In this document: in pieces, positions 17,665 to 24,821 of the stretch
Position numbering within the stretch: the first letter of the stretch is position 1
Layout of the letters: the number at the start of each line of letters is the position of its first letter
Origin: Sphingomonas cavernae
GTDB taxonomy: Bacteria; Pseudomonadota; Alphaproteobacteria; Sphingomonadales; Sphingomonadaceae
Direction of reading: 5' to 3'
DNA: 64,000 bases
NCBI RefSeq assembly: GCF_003590775.1
Contig: NZ_QYUM01000003.1
Span: forward strand, 746,501 to 810,500
Notes under the pieces: model-generated
What the model was told of the DNA's origin: nothing
Database searches by the model: none
What the model saw: only the letters and a program-made list of their open reading frames with translations
Position numbers and translations under genes: made by a program

Positions 17665-18476
17665 CTAGGCGGCGTGGACGAATTTGATCCAAAGCCGGAT
17701 GGCAGCGAGATGGACCATGCCGAGGAAACTTGAGGGCGTTTGATCGTAGCGGGTGGCGACGGCACGATTGATTTTCAGCTTGCCGAACATTCGCTCAATG
17801 CCGTTTCGCTGCCTGTAGAGCTGCCGATCGTGCTCGATCCTTTCTCGGCGATTGGAGCGCGCCGGGATGACAGCCTGTATGCTGCGGCTCGCGAGATCGG
17901 CGCGAATGGCGTTGGTGTCGTAGCCTTTGTCGGCCAGCAGAGCCGCCGGAGCGCGGTCCGGCAGGCGGATCAGCGTGTCATAGGCCGTGCAGTCGGCGGC
18001 TTCACCACCAGTCAGGTGGAAGGCGACGGGGCGTCCTCGGGCATCAGCCAGACAGTGAAGCTTACTGGTGAACCCGCCCCGCGAGCGGCCAAGAGCGCGT
18101 CGACAAGTCCCCCTTTTCCGCCCGCTGCCGAGACATGGGCGCGAAGGGTGGTGCTGTCGATGCTGTAGTGTCCGGTGTCGGCCATGATCTCGGCAAGCGT
18201 CACCGACACGGCCTCCCAGACCCCGGCCTCGCTCCAACGACGGAACCGCCGGTAGATCGTGTTCCAATTGCCGTATTTTGGCGGGACATCGCGCCAAGCA
18301 GTCCCACAGCGCAGCCGCCAGAGTATGCCGTTGACTATCGAGAGATTCTGCTCAGGCCTGCGGCCGCGCCCTCGGTTCTCTGGCTCGATCGGCAGCAGAC
18401 CCTTCAGAACGCGCCATTCTGCTTCGCTCAGATCGCCCCGGCTCAAACCTGCCTCCAAAAGGCAGCCTTGAATCAA
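17665..18476 (-). CDS. IS5-family transposase (two frames, frameshift)
   Basis: Frame A (18012-18476, starting MIQGCLLEAG) and frame B (ending 17665) overlap and together encode a DDE transposase of roughly 260 residues. Frame A contains the helix-turn-helix region and the first catalytic Asp in HYSIDSTTLRAH. Frame B contains LADKGYDTNAI (second Asp) and RQRNGIERMFGKLKI (Glu). The run AAAAGGGGG near 18110-18120 (read on the minus strand) is the likely programmed slip site, as in the IS427 group. The stop TAG is formed by the CTAG at the element's end. All catalytic residues look intact, so the element may be active. Confidence 0.88.
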
Positions 18477-18517
18477 CCCACACCGTCCACGTCAACCAAT
18501 TCGTCCACGCCGCCTAG
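17665..18517 (-). mobile_element. IS5-family insertion sequence
   Basis: An 853-base element bounded by near-perfect 20-base inverted ends that begin CTAGGCGGCGTGGACGAAT at 17665 and appear inverted at 18498-18517. The outermost CTAG is palindromic and may be the duplicated target. It carries one transposase in two overlapping frames. It is inserted between the GTA terminase and portal genes, immediately at the 3' end of a DUF559 gene. Confidence 0.9.
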
Positions 18518-18864
18518 GATGTTGCGGTGAAGAGCTCCTCTCGGATCGCTTCGAGCACGCCGCTGGTGTTGTTGAGCACGTCGGTGTTCCAGAAACGCAG
18601 CACGTGGTAGCCGGCCGCTTCGAGCGATCGGGTGCGCAGCGTGTCGGCGTCGATTTGGTCGGCGTGATGGCCACCATCGAGTTCGATGACGAGCCGCGCC
18701 TGTTCGCAAGCGAAGTCGGCGATGTGCGCGCCGATCGGATACTGGCGGCGGAACTTGAAGCCTTCGAGCTGGCGGTTGCGCAGGTGGTGCCAGAGGCGGG
18801 CTTCGGCCTCCGTTGCGGATCGGCGCAAATTTCGGGCGGCGGGCGTCAGGCGCTTTTGCGTCAT
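18514..18864 (-). CDS. DUF559 endonuclease-like protein
   Basis: A 116-residue protein of the DUF559 family, a Vsr/restriction-endonuclease-like fold. Visible motifs are TEAEARLWHHLRNRQL, FRRQYPIGAHIADFAC, the catalytic-type ARLVIELDGGHH and LRFWNTDVLNN. The ATG at 18864 is chosen because the conserved family core follows directly and because GAGGGG, read from the neighbouring repeat, lies upstream. Its stop codon TAG falls in the CTAG at the IS terminus. It is antisense to the GTA genes and looks like an insertion into the cluster. Its biological role is unknown. Confidence 0.85.
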   Translation of the reverse strand: MTQKRLTPAARNLRRSATEAEARLWHHLRNRQLEGFKFRRQYPIGAHIADFACEQARLVIELDGGHHADQIDADTLRTRSLEAAGYHVLRFWNTDVLNNTSGVLEAIREELFTATS

Positions 18865-18873
18865 CGTTCGTGG

Positions 18874-18939
18874 CCCCTCACCAAGTTCGGCTAGGCGGCG
18901 TAGCCGCCAAGCCTTCCTATCCTCTCCCACTGGAGAGGA
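18874..18939. repeat. CCTCTCC/GGAGAGG repeat, copy 2
   Basis: It contains CCCCTCACCAAGTTCGGCTAG, an inner GGCGGCGTAGCCGCC palindrome and the hairpin CCTCTCCCACTGGAGAGG. Its last purine run, GGAGAGGAG, lies just upstream of the portal start, and its opposite strand GAGGGG lies upstream of the DUF559 start. Confidence 0.75.
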
Positions 18940-18958
18940 GAAGATGGGGAGTTCTTGC

Positions 18959-20050
18959 ATGAAATGGTTCGGCAGGAAGGCTGCCGGGCGCGATGGCGCT
19001 CGGCCGGCCCTGGCGCGTTCATTGTCGGGCGCGATTTCGGTGGGTGAGTGGCCGCGATCCTATGAGGCGCAGGTGCGCGAGGCGTATCTGGGGAATCCGG
19101 TGGCGCAGCGCGCGGTGCGGCTGGTCGCGGAAGCTGTCGGCGGAGCGCCGTTGTCGGCGAGCGAGGACGCGGTGCTGGCGTTGGTTTCTGCGCGATCGGC
19201 GGGGCAGGGGCTGCTCGAGGCGGTGGCGGCGCATGTGCTGCTTCACGGCAACGCCTATGTGCAGATATTGACCGACGCGGCGGGCCGACCGCGTGAACTG
19301 TTTGCGCTGCGACCCGAGCGCGTTTCGATCGAAGCCGACGCACAGGGCTGGCCCGAGGCCTTTCTCTACCGCGTGGGCGAGCGGGTGACGCGGATCGATG
19401 CGGGAAGCGTGATCCATGTGAAGGGCTTTCACCCCGCCGACGATCATTATGGTCTGGGATGCCTGGGTGCAGCGTCTGGGGCGGTGGCGATCCACAATGC
19501 GGCGACGCGGTGGAACAAGGCGCTGCTCGACAATGCGGCGAGGCCCTCGGGGGCGCTGGTCTATGATCCGGGCGACGGTGCGGCGCTGTCTGCCGCGCAG
19601 TTCGACAGGCTCAAGGCCGAGATGGAAGCGGGGTTTCAGGGCGCGACCAATGCCGGGCGGCCAATGCTGCTTGAAGGCGGGCTTAAATGGCAGGCGATGA
19701 GCCTGACGCCCGCCGACATGGACTTCGTCGGGCTGAAGGCCGCGGCCGCGCGCGAGATTGCGCTGGCGTTCGGCGTTCCGCCGATGCTGCTCGGGCTGCC
19801 GGGCGACGCCACCTATGCCAATTACCGCGAGGCCAACCGCGCGCTGTGGCGGCTTTCGGTGTTGCCGCTCGCCGAGAAGATATTGGGCGCGATCGCACAA
19901 GGATGCGCGCGCTGGTGGCCAGGCGCGTCGATCGGGGTGGATGTCGACCGGGTCACCGCGCTGGCCGAAGATCGCGAACGGCTATGGCGGCAGGTGAGCG
20001 CCGCCGATTTTCTGACGCCCGACGAGAAGCGGGCAATATTGGGACTTTGA
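18959..20050 (+). CDS. GTA portal protein, HK97 family (g3)
   Basis: A 363-residue portal protein forming the dodecameric DNA-entry ring of the capsid. Conserved parts are NPVAQRAVRLVAEAVGGAPL, HVLLHGNAYVQIL, GSVIHVKGFHPADDHYGLG, the clip region NKALLDNAARPSGALVY and the helical crown FGVPPMLLGLPGDATYANYREANRALW. The ATG at 18959 has GGGGAG at 18946-18951; an in-frame ATG at 18944 is an alternative. The ribosome-binding purines come from, or immediately follow, the repeat at 18874-18939. Confidence 0.93.
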   Translation: MKWFGRKAAGRDGARPALARSLSGAISVGEWPRSYEAQVREAYLGNPVAQRAVRLVAEAVGGAPLSASEDAVLALVSARSAGQGLLEAVAAHVLLHGNAYVQILTDAAGRPRELFALRPERVSIEADAQGWPEAFLYRVGERVTRIDAGSVIHVKGFHPADDHYGLGCLGAASGAVAIHNAATRWNKALLDNAARPSGALVYDPGDGAALSAAQFDRLKAEMEAGFQGATNAGRPMLLEGGLKWQAMSLTPADMDFVGLKAAAAREIALAFGVPPMLLGLPGDATYANYREANRALWRLSVLPLAEKILGAIAQGCARWWPGASIGVDVDRVTALAEDRERLWRQVSAADFLTPDEKRAILGL

Positions 20051-20052
20051 TC

Positions 20053-20361
20053 ATGAGTGAGGCGGTGCTGGCGCAATTGATTGCGCAGGCGGAGGCGCGC
20101 GGGGGCGACCTCGTGACGCTGCGCGCGATCGCCGAGGAGGCAAGCGCGCTGGGCGCGGAGCGCGCGCTCAGGCGGCTCGGGCTCGAGGACGAAAAGGCGC
20201 GCATAGACATCGGCGAGCTGAGGCAACTGCTCTCGGCATGGCGCGATGCGAAGCGGACGGCAAGAAACGAGGTGATCGGATGGGTGGTCAGGATCGTGCT
20301 GGCGCTGGTGCTGCTGGGACTGGCGGCGAAATTGGGGCTGGTGGCGCTGGTCAGGGCGTGA
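20053..20361 (+). CDS. Small GTA-cluster membrane protein (g3.5 position)
   Basis: A 102-residue protein starting two bases after the portal stop. The first 70 residues are helical and charged (AVLAQLIAQAEARGGDLVTLRAIAEEAS, LGAERALRRLGL), followed by one strongly hydrophobic helix (VIGWVVRIVLALVLLGLAAKLGLVALV) at the C-terminus. It occupies the place of RcGTA g3.5 and resembles the DUF6127 family, though that assignment is from memory of sphingomonad clusters. Its last four bases overlap the GTG start of the protease gene. Function unknown. Confidence 0.8.
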   Translation: MSEAVLAQLIAQAEARGGDLVTLRAIAEEASALGAERALRRLGLEDEKARIDIGELRQLLSAWRDAKRTARNEVIGWVVRIVLALVLLGLAAKLGLVALVRA

Positions 20362-20744
20362 GGTTTGCAGGCTATGCCGCGATTTTCGACCGGGTCGACC
20401 GGGGCGGGGACGTGGTGCGGCGCGGAGCCTTTCGGAACGCGCGGATCGGCGTGCCGCTGCTCTGGCAGCATAGCCCGAACGAACCGATCGGCGTGATCGA
20501 GCGGATTGGCGAGGACGCACACGGGCTGCGCGTGATCGGGCGGCTGACCAGCGAGACGCAGCGCGGGCGCGAGGCGGCGGCGCTGCTGAAGCAGGGCGCA
20601 TTGAGCGGACTTTCCTTTGGATACCGGGTGGTGAACGGCAAACGGCGGGGGCAGGGGCGCGAACTGAGCGCGCTCGATCTCGTCGAAATCAGCCTGGTGA
20701 CATTTCCGATGCAACCGCTGGCGCGGGTGCACGGGGTTGGGTGA
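20358..20744 (+). CDS. GTA prohead protease, HK97 family (g4)
   Basis: A 128-residue serine protease that matures the capsid. The GTG at 20358 overlaps the previous stop as GTGA and puts the start at RFAGYAAIFDRVDRGGD, the normal N-terminus of this family; a longer frame from 20238 would overlap the upstream gene. Catalytic His is H38 (LLWQHSP), the Ser region is GALSGLSFGYRV (S83 and S86) and the third acidic residue is in LVEISLVTFPM. It is compact like the RcGTA protease. Its stop overlaps the capsid start region. Confidence 0.9.
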   Translation: MRFAGYAAIFDRVDRGGDVVRRGAFRNARIGVPLLWQHSPNEPIGVIERIGEDAHGLRVIGRLTSETQRGREAAALLKQGALSGLSFGYRVVNGKRRGQGRELSALDLVEISLVTFPMQPLARVHGVG

Positions 20745-20761
20745 TGAGCGAGGAGACGGGC

Positions 20762-21901
20762 ATGGATTACGAGGTGAAGACGGACGCGCTTGAGGCGAGC
20801 TTCGACGCGGTGATGGCGCAGGCAGCGATCGAGGAACTCCGCGAGGAGGTGGGCGCACTGGGCGCCAAGGTCGATGGCGCCGTGATCGCCGCGGCGCGGC
20901 CTGCGCTGGAAGGCGCCAAGGCCGAGCGCGAGCCCGCGCGGCGCGCGTTCGTTGACGGCTATCTGAGAAAGGGGATCGAGGGCGGCGTCGAGCTGAAGAG
21001 CTTTGTCGGCACTACGGGCGCCGATGGCGGCTATGCGGTGCCGCACGAGATCGACGCGGTGATCGACGCGACGCTCAAGAGCATCTCGCCGATCCGTTCG
21101 ATCGCCAATGTCGTGAAGGTTGGGAGTGCGGGCTATCGCAAGCTGGTGACGCGCGGCGGCACGCCGTCGGGCTGGGTTTCGGAGACCGCGGCGCGGCCCG
21201 AGACCGATACCCCCGACTTCGCCGAGATCGCGCCGCCGATGGGCGAGCTTTACGCCAATCCCGCGGCGAGCCAGGCGATGCTCGACGACGCGGCGTTCGA
21301 CGTCGAGAGCTGGCTGGCGGGTGAGGTTGCGACGGAGTTTGCCCGGGCCGAGGGCGTGGCCTTCATCTCCGGCAACGGGACGAGCAAGCCGCGGGGCTTC
21401 CTTTCGGGGACGATCACCAACGAGGCCGATGGCGTGCGTGCCTTCGGGACGCTGCAATATGTCGCGAGCGGAGCCGCGGGCGCGTTCGCGGCGTCCAATC
21501 CGCAGGACAGGCTGATCGACCTGATCCAGGCGCTGCGATCGCCCTATCGGCAGGGCGCGGTGTTCGTGATGAATTCGGCGACGCTTTCGGTGATCCGCAA
21601 GTTCAAGACCGCGGATGGGGCGTTCCTGTGGGCGCCCGGACTGGTCGAGGGGCGACCCGACACGCTGCTGGGCTATCCCGTGGTCGAGACTGAAGACATG
21701 CCCGATGTCGCGGCGAACAGCTTGTCCGTAGCGTTCGGCAACTTCAAGGCAGGGTATCTGATCGCCGAACGGAGCGAGACGCAGATTTTGCGGGATCCCT
21801 ATTCGAACAAGCCGTTCGTCCACTTCTACGCGACCAAGCGTGTGGGCGGGGCAGTGACGAACAGCGAGGCGATCAAGGTGATGAAGTTCGCGGCGAGTTA
21901 A
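20762..21901 (+). CDS. GTA major capsid protein, HK97 fold (g5)
   Basis: A 379-residue capsid protein. Residues 1-60 are a coiled delta domain (DALEASFDAVMAQAAIEELREEVGALGAKVDG) normally removed by the prohead protease. The mature HK97 fold begins around KSFVGTTGADGGYAVPHEI and includes the E-loop region, GWVSETAARPETDTP, FISGNGTSKPRGFL, VFVMNSATLSVIRKF and LGYPVVETEDMP. AGGAG at 20751-20755 favours the ATG at 20762; an ATG at 20744 that overlaps the protease stop is an alternative. Confidence 0.95.
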   Translation: MDYEVKTDALEASFDAVMAQAAIEELREEVGALGAKVDGAVIAAARPALEGAKAEREPARRAFVDGYLRKGIEGGVELKSFVGTTGADGGYAVPHEIDAVIDATLKSISPIRSIANVVKVGSAGYRKLVTRGGTPSGWVSETAARPETDTPDFAEIAPPMGELYANPAASQAMLDDAAFDVESWLAGEVATEFARAEGVAFISGNGTSKPRGFLSGTITNEADGVRAFGTLQYVASGAAGAFAASNPQDRLIDLIQALRSPYRQGAVFVMNSATLSVIRKFKTADGAFLWAPGLVEGRPDTLLGYPVVETEDMPDVAANSLSVAFGNFKAGYLIAERSETQILRDPYSNKPFVHFYATKRVGGAVTNSEAIKVMKFAAS

Positions 21902-21951
21902 GGCGCTACGGGGGCGTCGAACGTCATTCCCCTTCGTTCGGCGCCCATCGA

Positions 21952-22028
21952 CCCACCCCCAACTTCGCCTAGCCCGGCGCTGCCGGGTCAAGGCTTCGTA
22001 ACCCCCTCCCTCGCCGGGAGGGGAGGAG
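21952..22028. repeat. CCTCTCC/GGAGAGG repeat, copy 3 (partial)
   Basis: The segment CCACCCCCAACTTCGCCTAG-CCCGGCGCTGCCGGG-TCAAGGCTTCGTAACCCCCTCCC is followed by CTCCC-TCGCC-GGGAG and GGGAGGAGG. It fills most of the 132 bases between capsid and the next GTA gene, and its purine end is the only ribosome binding site for that gene. Confidence 0.7.
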
Positions 22029-22033
22029 GTTGC

Positions 22034-22315
22034 ATGTCCATTTACCTGAAGGATCCGCAGGCGCGGATCGATTATGCGATCGACTGGAATCCGGGTTTTC
22101 TGGCCGGGGCGTCGATCGCCGAGAGTGCGTGGAGCGTCAGCCCCGAGGAACCCGGTGGGGTCGAGGTCGATACCGCGTCGATGCTTGGCGTCAAGACGAT
22201 CGCGGTGCTGGCCGGGGGTGTGGCTGGCCAGGTCTACCGCATCGCCAATCGCGTGACGCTCTCTGACGGGCGGATCGACGAGCGGTCGATCGTGCTGCGC
22301 GCGGAACATCGCTGA
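22034..22315 (+). CDS. Small GTA structural protein (Ig-like, adaptor type)
   Basis: A 93-residue protein between capsid and the head-tail connector. The pattern ARIDYAIDWNPGFLAG, SAWSVSPEEPGGV, VLAGGVAGQVYRIANRVTLSDGRIDERSIVL is that of small beta-sandwich phage proteins of the Gp77/fibre-adaptor type. A role at the capsid surface or the head-tail joint is inferred from position. GGGAGGAGG from the preceding repeat lies five bases upstream of the ATG. Its stop TGA overlaps the next ATG. Confidence 0.75.
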   Translation: MSIYLKDPQARIDYAIDWNPGFLAGASIAESAWSVSPEEPGGVEVDTASMLGVKTIAVLAGGVAGQVYRIANRVTLSDGRIDERSIVLRAEHR

Positions 22316-22863
22316 TGGCGGCCGGGGGGGAAGCGCCCGTGTCGATCGCCGAGGTCAAGGCGTTCCTGCGGATCGAGAACGGCGACGAGGATGCGCTGAT
22401 CGCGGGGCTGATACGCAGCGCGACCGAGATGTGCGAACGCTTCACGGGTTTGGCGCTCATCGCGCGGTCGGTGGAGGAAGTTGTCCCCGCGGTGCGCGAA
22501 TGGCGGCGGCTGGGGATGACGCCTGCGCGCGCGATCACGAGCCTGATCGGACTTCCCGCGGACGGCGCAAGCTTTGCGCTGCCGGTCGACGCCTATGCGG
22601 TCGACATCGATGCAAATGGCGACGGCTGGGTGAGGGTGATGCGACCGGGCGCAGCAGGGTGCGTGCGCGTCAGCTATGAGGCGGGGTTGGCAGCGGACTG
22701 GAACGGCGTGCCCGAGGCGTTGCGCCAGGGCATCGTACGGCTGGTTGCGCACCTTTTCACGCACCGTGACGGCAAGGACGACGCAGGGCCGCCCGCGGCG
22801 GTGACCGCGCTGTGGCGACCGTGGCGGCGGATGCGAATGAGCGAAGGAACGCACGATGCTTGA
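22315..22863 (+). CDS. GTA head-tail connector (g6, gp6-like adaptor)
   Basis: A 182-residue connector that docks on the portal ring. The N-terminal SIAEVKAFLRIENGDEDALIAGLIRSATEMCERFTG is the gp6/gp15-like head-tail adaptor signature, followed by a beta segment with YAVDIDANGDGWVRV and a C-terminal helix VPEALRQGIVRLVAHLFTHRD. The ATG overlaps the previous stop by one base and the end overlaps the next gene by eight bases, so translation is coupled. Confidence 0.9.
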   Translation: MAAGGEAPVSIAEVKAFLRIENGDEDALIAGLIRSATEMCERFTGLALIARSVEEVVPAVREWRRLGMTPARAITSLIGLPADGASFALPVDAYAVDIDANGDGWVRVMRPGAAGCVRVSYEAGLAADWNGVPEALRQGIVRLVAHLFTHRDGKDDAGPPAAVTALWRPWRRMRMSEGTHDA

Positions 22864-23065
22864 GCGGCTCGAGACGAGGCTGGATGCGATGGCGGTGCGC
22901 GCAAAGCAACAGGTGGCACGGCGCATGGCGGAACGGCTGGCTCAGGAATTTCCCGACATGAGGATTTCGCCCGAGCCTGACCGCGTGGTGCTGGAGGCCC
23001 GTGGGCTGCTTCGTCGGCTGTTCGTCGATGTCCGGCTGCGCTGGATCGGGGCGTTGCTGAAATGA
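22856..23065 (+). CDS. Small GTA protein in g7 (stopper) position
   Basis: A 69-residue basic protein, shorter than a typical stopper (about 110 residues). An N-terminal helix (LERLETRLDAMAVRAKQQVARRMAERLAQ) is followed by a strand-rich part (MRISPEPDRVVLEARGLLRRLFVDVRLRWIG). It overlaps its neighbours by eight and four bases. Position suggests a head-tail joining role, but I see no defining motif. Confidence 0.7.
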   Translation: MLERLETRLDAMAVRAKQQVARRMAERLAQEFPDMRISPEPDRVVLEARGLLRRLFVDVRLRWIGALLK

Positions 23066-23469
23066 GCGCGCAGGGGGCGGTTGAGGCCGCGCTGATGGCC
23101 GCGCTCAAGGGGCATGCTGCGCTTACCGGGGCGACGAACGGCGTGCTGCTTGCGGGCACGGGACGCGCGACGCCGCCCTATGTGCGGCTGGGCGAGAGCA
23201 TCGCCGCCGATTGGGGAACCAAGGATGCGCGTGGGCGCGAGATCCGCGTGGCGGTGACGCTCGTCGACCAGGGCGAGAGCGCGGTGCGGCTGCACCGGTT
23301 GATGGCGATGGCCGAGGAGGCGATCGAAGGCATGGCGCGCGACGCGGATGGCTGGAGGCTGGCGAGCATCGCCTTCCTCCGCAGCCGCGTCATGCGCGAT
23401 GCGGCGCGCGAATGGTCAGGGATGATCGAATATCGCGTACGTGCGATCGAGACGCCCCCCGGCCCCTGA
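23062..23469 (+). CDS. GTA tail terminator, DUF3168 (g8)
   Basis: A 135-residue DUF3168 protein, the tail-terminator or tail-completion family. Signatures are AVEAALMAALKGHAAL, PPYVRLGESIAADWGTKDARGREIRVAVTL, VRLHRLMAMAEEAIEG and the end MRDAAREWSGMIEYRVRAIE. It caps the tail tube at the head-proximal end. It is the last gene of the head-tail block before a small antisense gene. Confidence 0.92.
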   Translation: MSAQGAVEAALMAALKGHAALTGATNGVLLAGTGRATPPYVRLGESIAADWGTKDARGREIRVAVTLVDQGESAVRLHRLMAMAEEAIEGMARDADGWRLASIAFLRSRVMRDAAREWSGMIEYRVRAIETPPGP

Positions 23470-23477
23470 CGACCGGA

Positions 23478-23804
23478 TCAGCTCGGCTTGCTGTTGGTGT
23501 CGAAATATTCGCGGTACATGATGCGGATATTCGACTGAAAGTCGCCGATTTCCTCGGAAATATACTGTTCGGCATCCTTGCGGGGCACGCCGTCCTTCAC
23601 GTCATAGTCGATCGCGACCTTCTTGAGCGTGCCCTCCTTGTCCGCACAGGCAGGGGCGAGCGCTTTCTCGAAATCGTCGGGCTTCATCTTCTCTTCGAGG
23701 CTCTTGCGCAGGAACTGATCGAGGCACTGGAGATAGGCCTTGCGCGGCGGATCGCTCGGGTTCGCAGCGGCCAAGAGCATTGTGACAAGCACTATTGAAA
23801 TCAT
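23478..23804 (-). CDS. Small secreted protein antisense within the GTA cluster
   Basis: A 108-residue protein of unknown function on the opposite strand between tail terminator and tail tube. MISIVLVTMLLAAANPS is a signal peptide, followed by a helical, charged domain with two cysteines (YLQCLDQFL, APACADKEG) that could form a disulfide, and a tail QYISEEIGDFQSNIRIMYREYF. The ATG at 23804 is preferred to an upstream start at 23849, because the shorter form begins at the signal peptide. Base use matches its neighbours. It is the only chromosomal-looking gene here besides DUF559 and the IS. Confidence 0.75.
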   Translation of the reverse strand: MISIVLVTMLLAAANPSDPPRKAYLQCLDQFLRKSLEEKMKPDDFEKALAPACADKEGTLKKVAIDYDVKDGVPRKDAEQYISEEIGDFQSNIRIMYREYFDTNSKPS

Positions 23805-23847
23805 GGTGAATTCCAATCCCAGAACTTGACTGCAAGGAGGGTGATAC

Positions 23848-24255
23848 ATGGCCGCGGAAAAGGGAAGTGCCTTTCTTCTGAAGGTCGGAAATGGCGCAAG
23901 TCCGCCGGTCTACGCGACCGTCGCGGGGCTGCGCACGACACAGCTTTCGATCAACGGCGAAGCCGTGGTCATCACCTCGAAGGACTCGGGTGGATGGCGC
24001 GAGCTGCTGTCGGGTGCGGGGGTGCGATCGGTGTCGGTGTCGGGCGCCGGCGTTTTCACCGGATCGGTCGCCGAACAACGGCTCAAATCCAATGCACTGA
24101 CCGGCGCGATCGACGACTATGAGCTCAGCTTCGAGAGCGGCGAGCGGATGCGGGGACGGTTCCTGCTCACGCGGCTCGACTATGCCGGCGATTTCAATGG
24201 CGAGCGGAGCTACACGCTGAGCCTGGAAAGCTCGGGCGCGGTGGTTTCGCTTTGA
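23848..24255 (+). CDS. GTA major tail protein (tail tube, g9)
   Basis: A 135-residue tail tube protein of the TP901-1 major tail type. It shows KGSAFLLKVGNG, VAGLRTTQLSINGEAVVITSKDSGGWRELLSGAGVRSVSVSGAGVFTGS, and the closing strands FLLTRLDYAGDFNGERSYTLSLESSG. Hexamers stack to build the tube. AGGAGG at 23835-23840 precedes the ATG. A paired CCGG-type palindrome follows. Confidence 0.93.
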   Translation: MAAEKGSAFLLKVGNGASPPVYATVAGLRTTQLSINGEAVVITSKDSGGWRELLSGAGVRSVSVSGAGVFTGSVAEQRLKSNALTGAIDDYELSFESGERMRGRFLLTRLDYAGDFNGERSYTLSLESSGAVVSL

Positions 24256-24258
24256 GGC

Positions 24259-24327
24259 GTACCCCGGCGAAGGCCGGGGTCCAGAGTCGCTTGTTCCGAG
24301 GCTGGACCCCGGCCTTCGCCGGGGTAC
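24259..24327. repeat. Paired CCCCGGCGAAGG palindrome, copy 1
   Basis: Two 26-base arms (24259-24284 and 24302-24327) are exact inverted copies: GTACCCCGGCGAAGG... and its inverse. Each arm is itself a small hairpin (CCCCGGC-GAAG-GCCGGGG). The same element is found at 25567-25648 and 43906-43984. It sits between the tail-tube and g10 genes. Confidence 0.85.
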
Positions 24328-24343
24328 TCGATGGAGACGGCCC

Positions 24344-24655
24344 ATGACCATACCAAACCCCGCGCGCGGTGAGGCGGCGATCCGGGTCCGCGGGCAGGTG
24401 CTCGTGCTTCGGCCGAGCTTTTCAGCGCTGGTGGCGGCCGAGGCCGAGTTGGGACCCTTGTTCGCACTCGTCGAACGCGCGGCCGGAGGGGCATTGTCAC
24501 TGAACGAGATGGCGGCATTGTTCTGGCACTGCCTGGCGGAGCGGCCCGACGGGCTGACGCGCGAGGCGCTGGGCGAGGGGCTGGCCGAGGCTGGACTGGC
24601 CAATGTCACGCCAGCGCTCAGGACGCTGCTGCAGCAGATATTGCAGGGACGGTAA
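24344..24655 (+). CDS. GTA tail assembly chaperone (g10 family)
   Basis: A 103-residue protein of the GTA_gp10 family (PF11836). It shows NPARGEAAIRVRGQVLVLRPSFSALVAAEAELGPLFALVERAAGG, LSLNEMAALFWHCL and the C-terminal GLAEAGLANVTPALRTLLQQIL. It functions with g10.1 and the tape measure in tail assembly. It starts 16 bases after the preceding palindrome; no strong Shine-Dalgarno is visible other than GGAG near 24332. Confidence 0.9.
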   Translation: MTIPNPARGEAAIRVRGQVLVLRPSFSALVAAEAELGPLFALVERAAGGALSLNEMAALFWHCLAERPDGLTREALGEGLAEAGLANVTPALRTLLQQILQGR

Positions 24656-24659
24656 CACA

Positions 24660-24821
24660 GCCTCTCCCCTGGGGAGAGGCCAGCGAGAGTTGGTGGCTTT
24701 GCCGCCTACTCGCAGCGGGTGAGGGGGTTGGATGGCTGACAGTCAACATCGTAGCCCCTCACCAACTGTGCCTAGGCAGCAAGCTGCCAAGGCTTCGTAT
24801 CCTCTCCCCAAAGGAGAGGGG
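24660..24821. repeat. CCTCTCC/GGAGAGG repeat, copy 4 (most complete)
   Basis: The hairpin CCCTCTCCCC/GGGGAGAGG (24660-24679) is followed by CGCAGCGGGTGAGGGG, the inverse CCCCTCACCAACT, an inner GGCAGC-AA-GCTGCC palindrome and a closing hairpin CCTCTCC-CCAAA-GGAGAGG (24800-24820). It spans g10's 3' flank and the first 30 codons of the next gene. Confidence 0.8.

Noticed and set aside
20372-22309. 645-codon minus-strand frame across protease and capsid genes
   Set aside because: Shadow of the capsid gene; composition typical of antisense GC-rich translation.
24659-24821. CRISPR array or tandem repeat
   Set aside because: The repeated units are palindromes dispersed in the window, without regular spacers.
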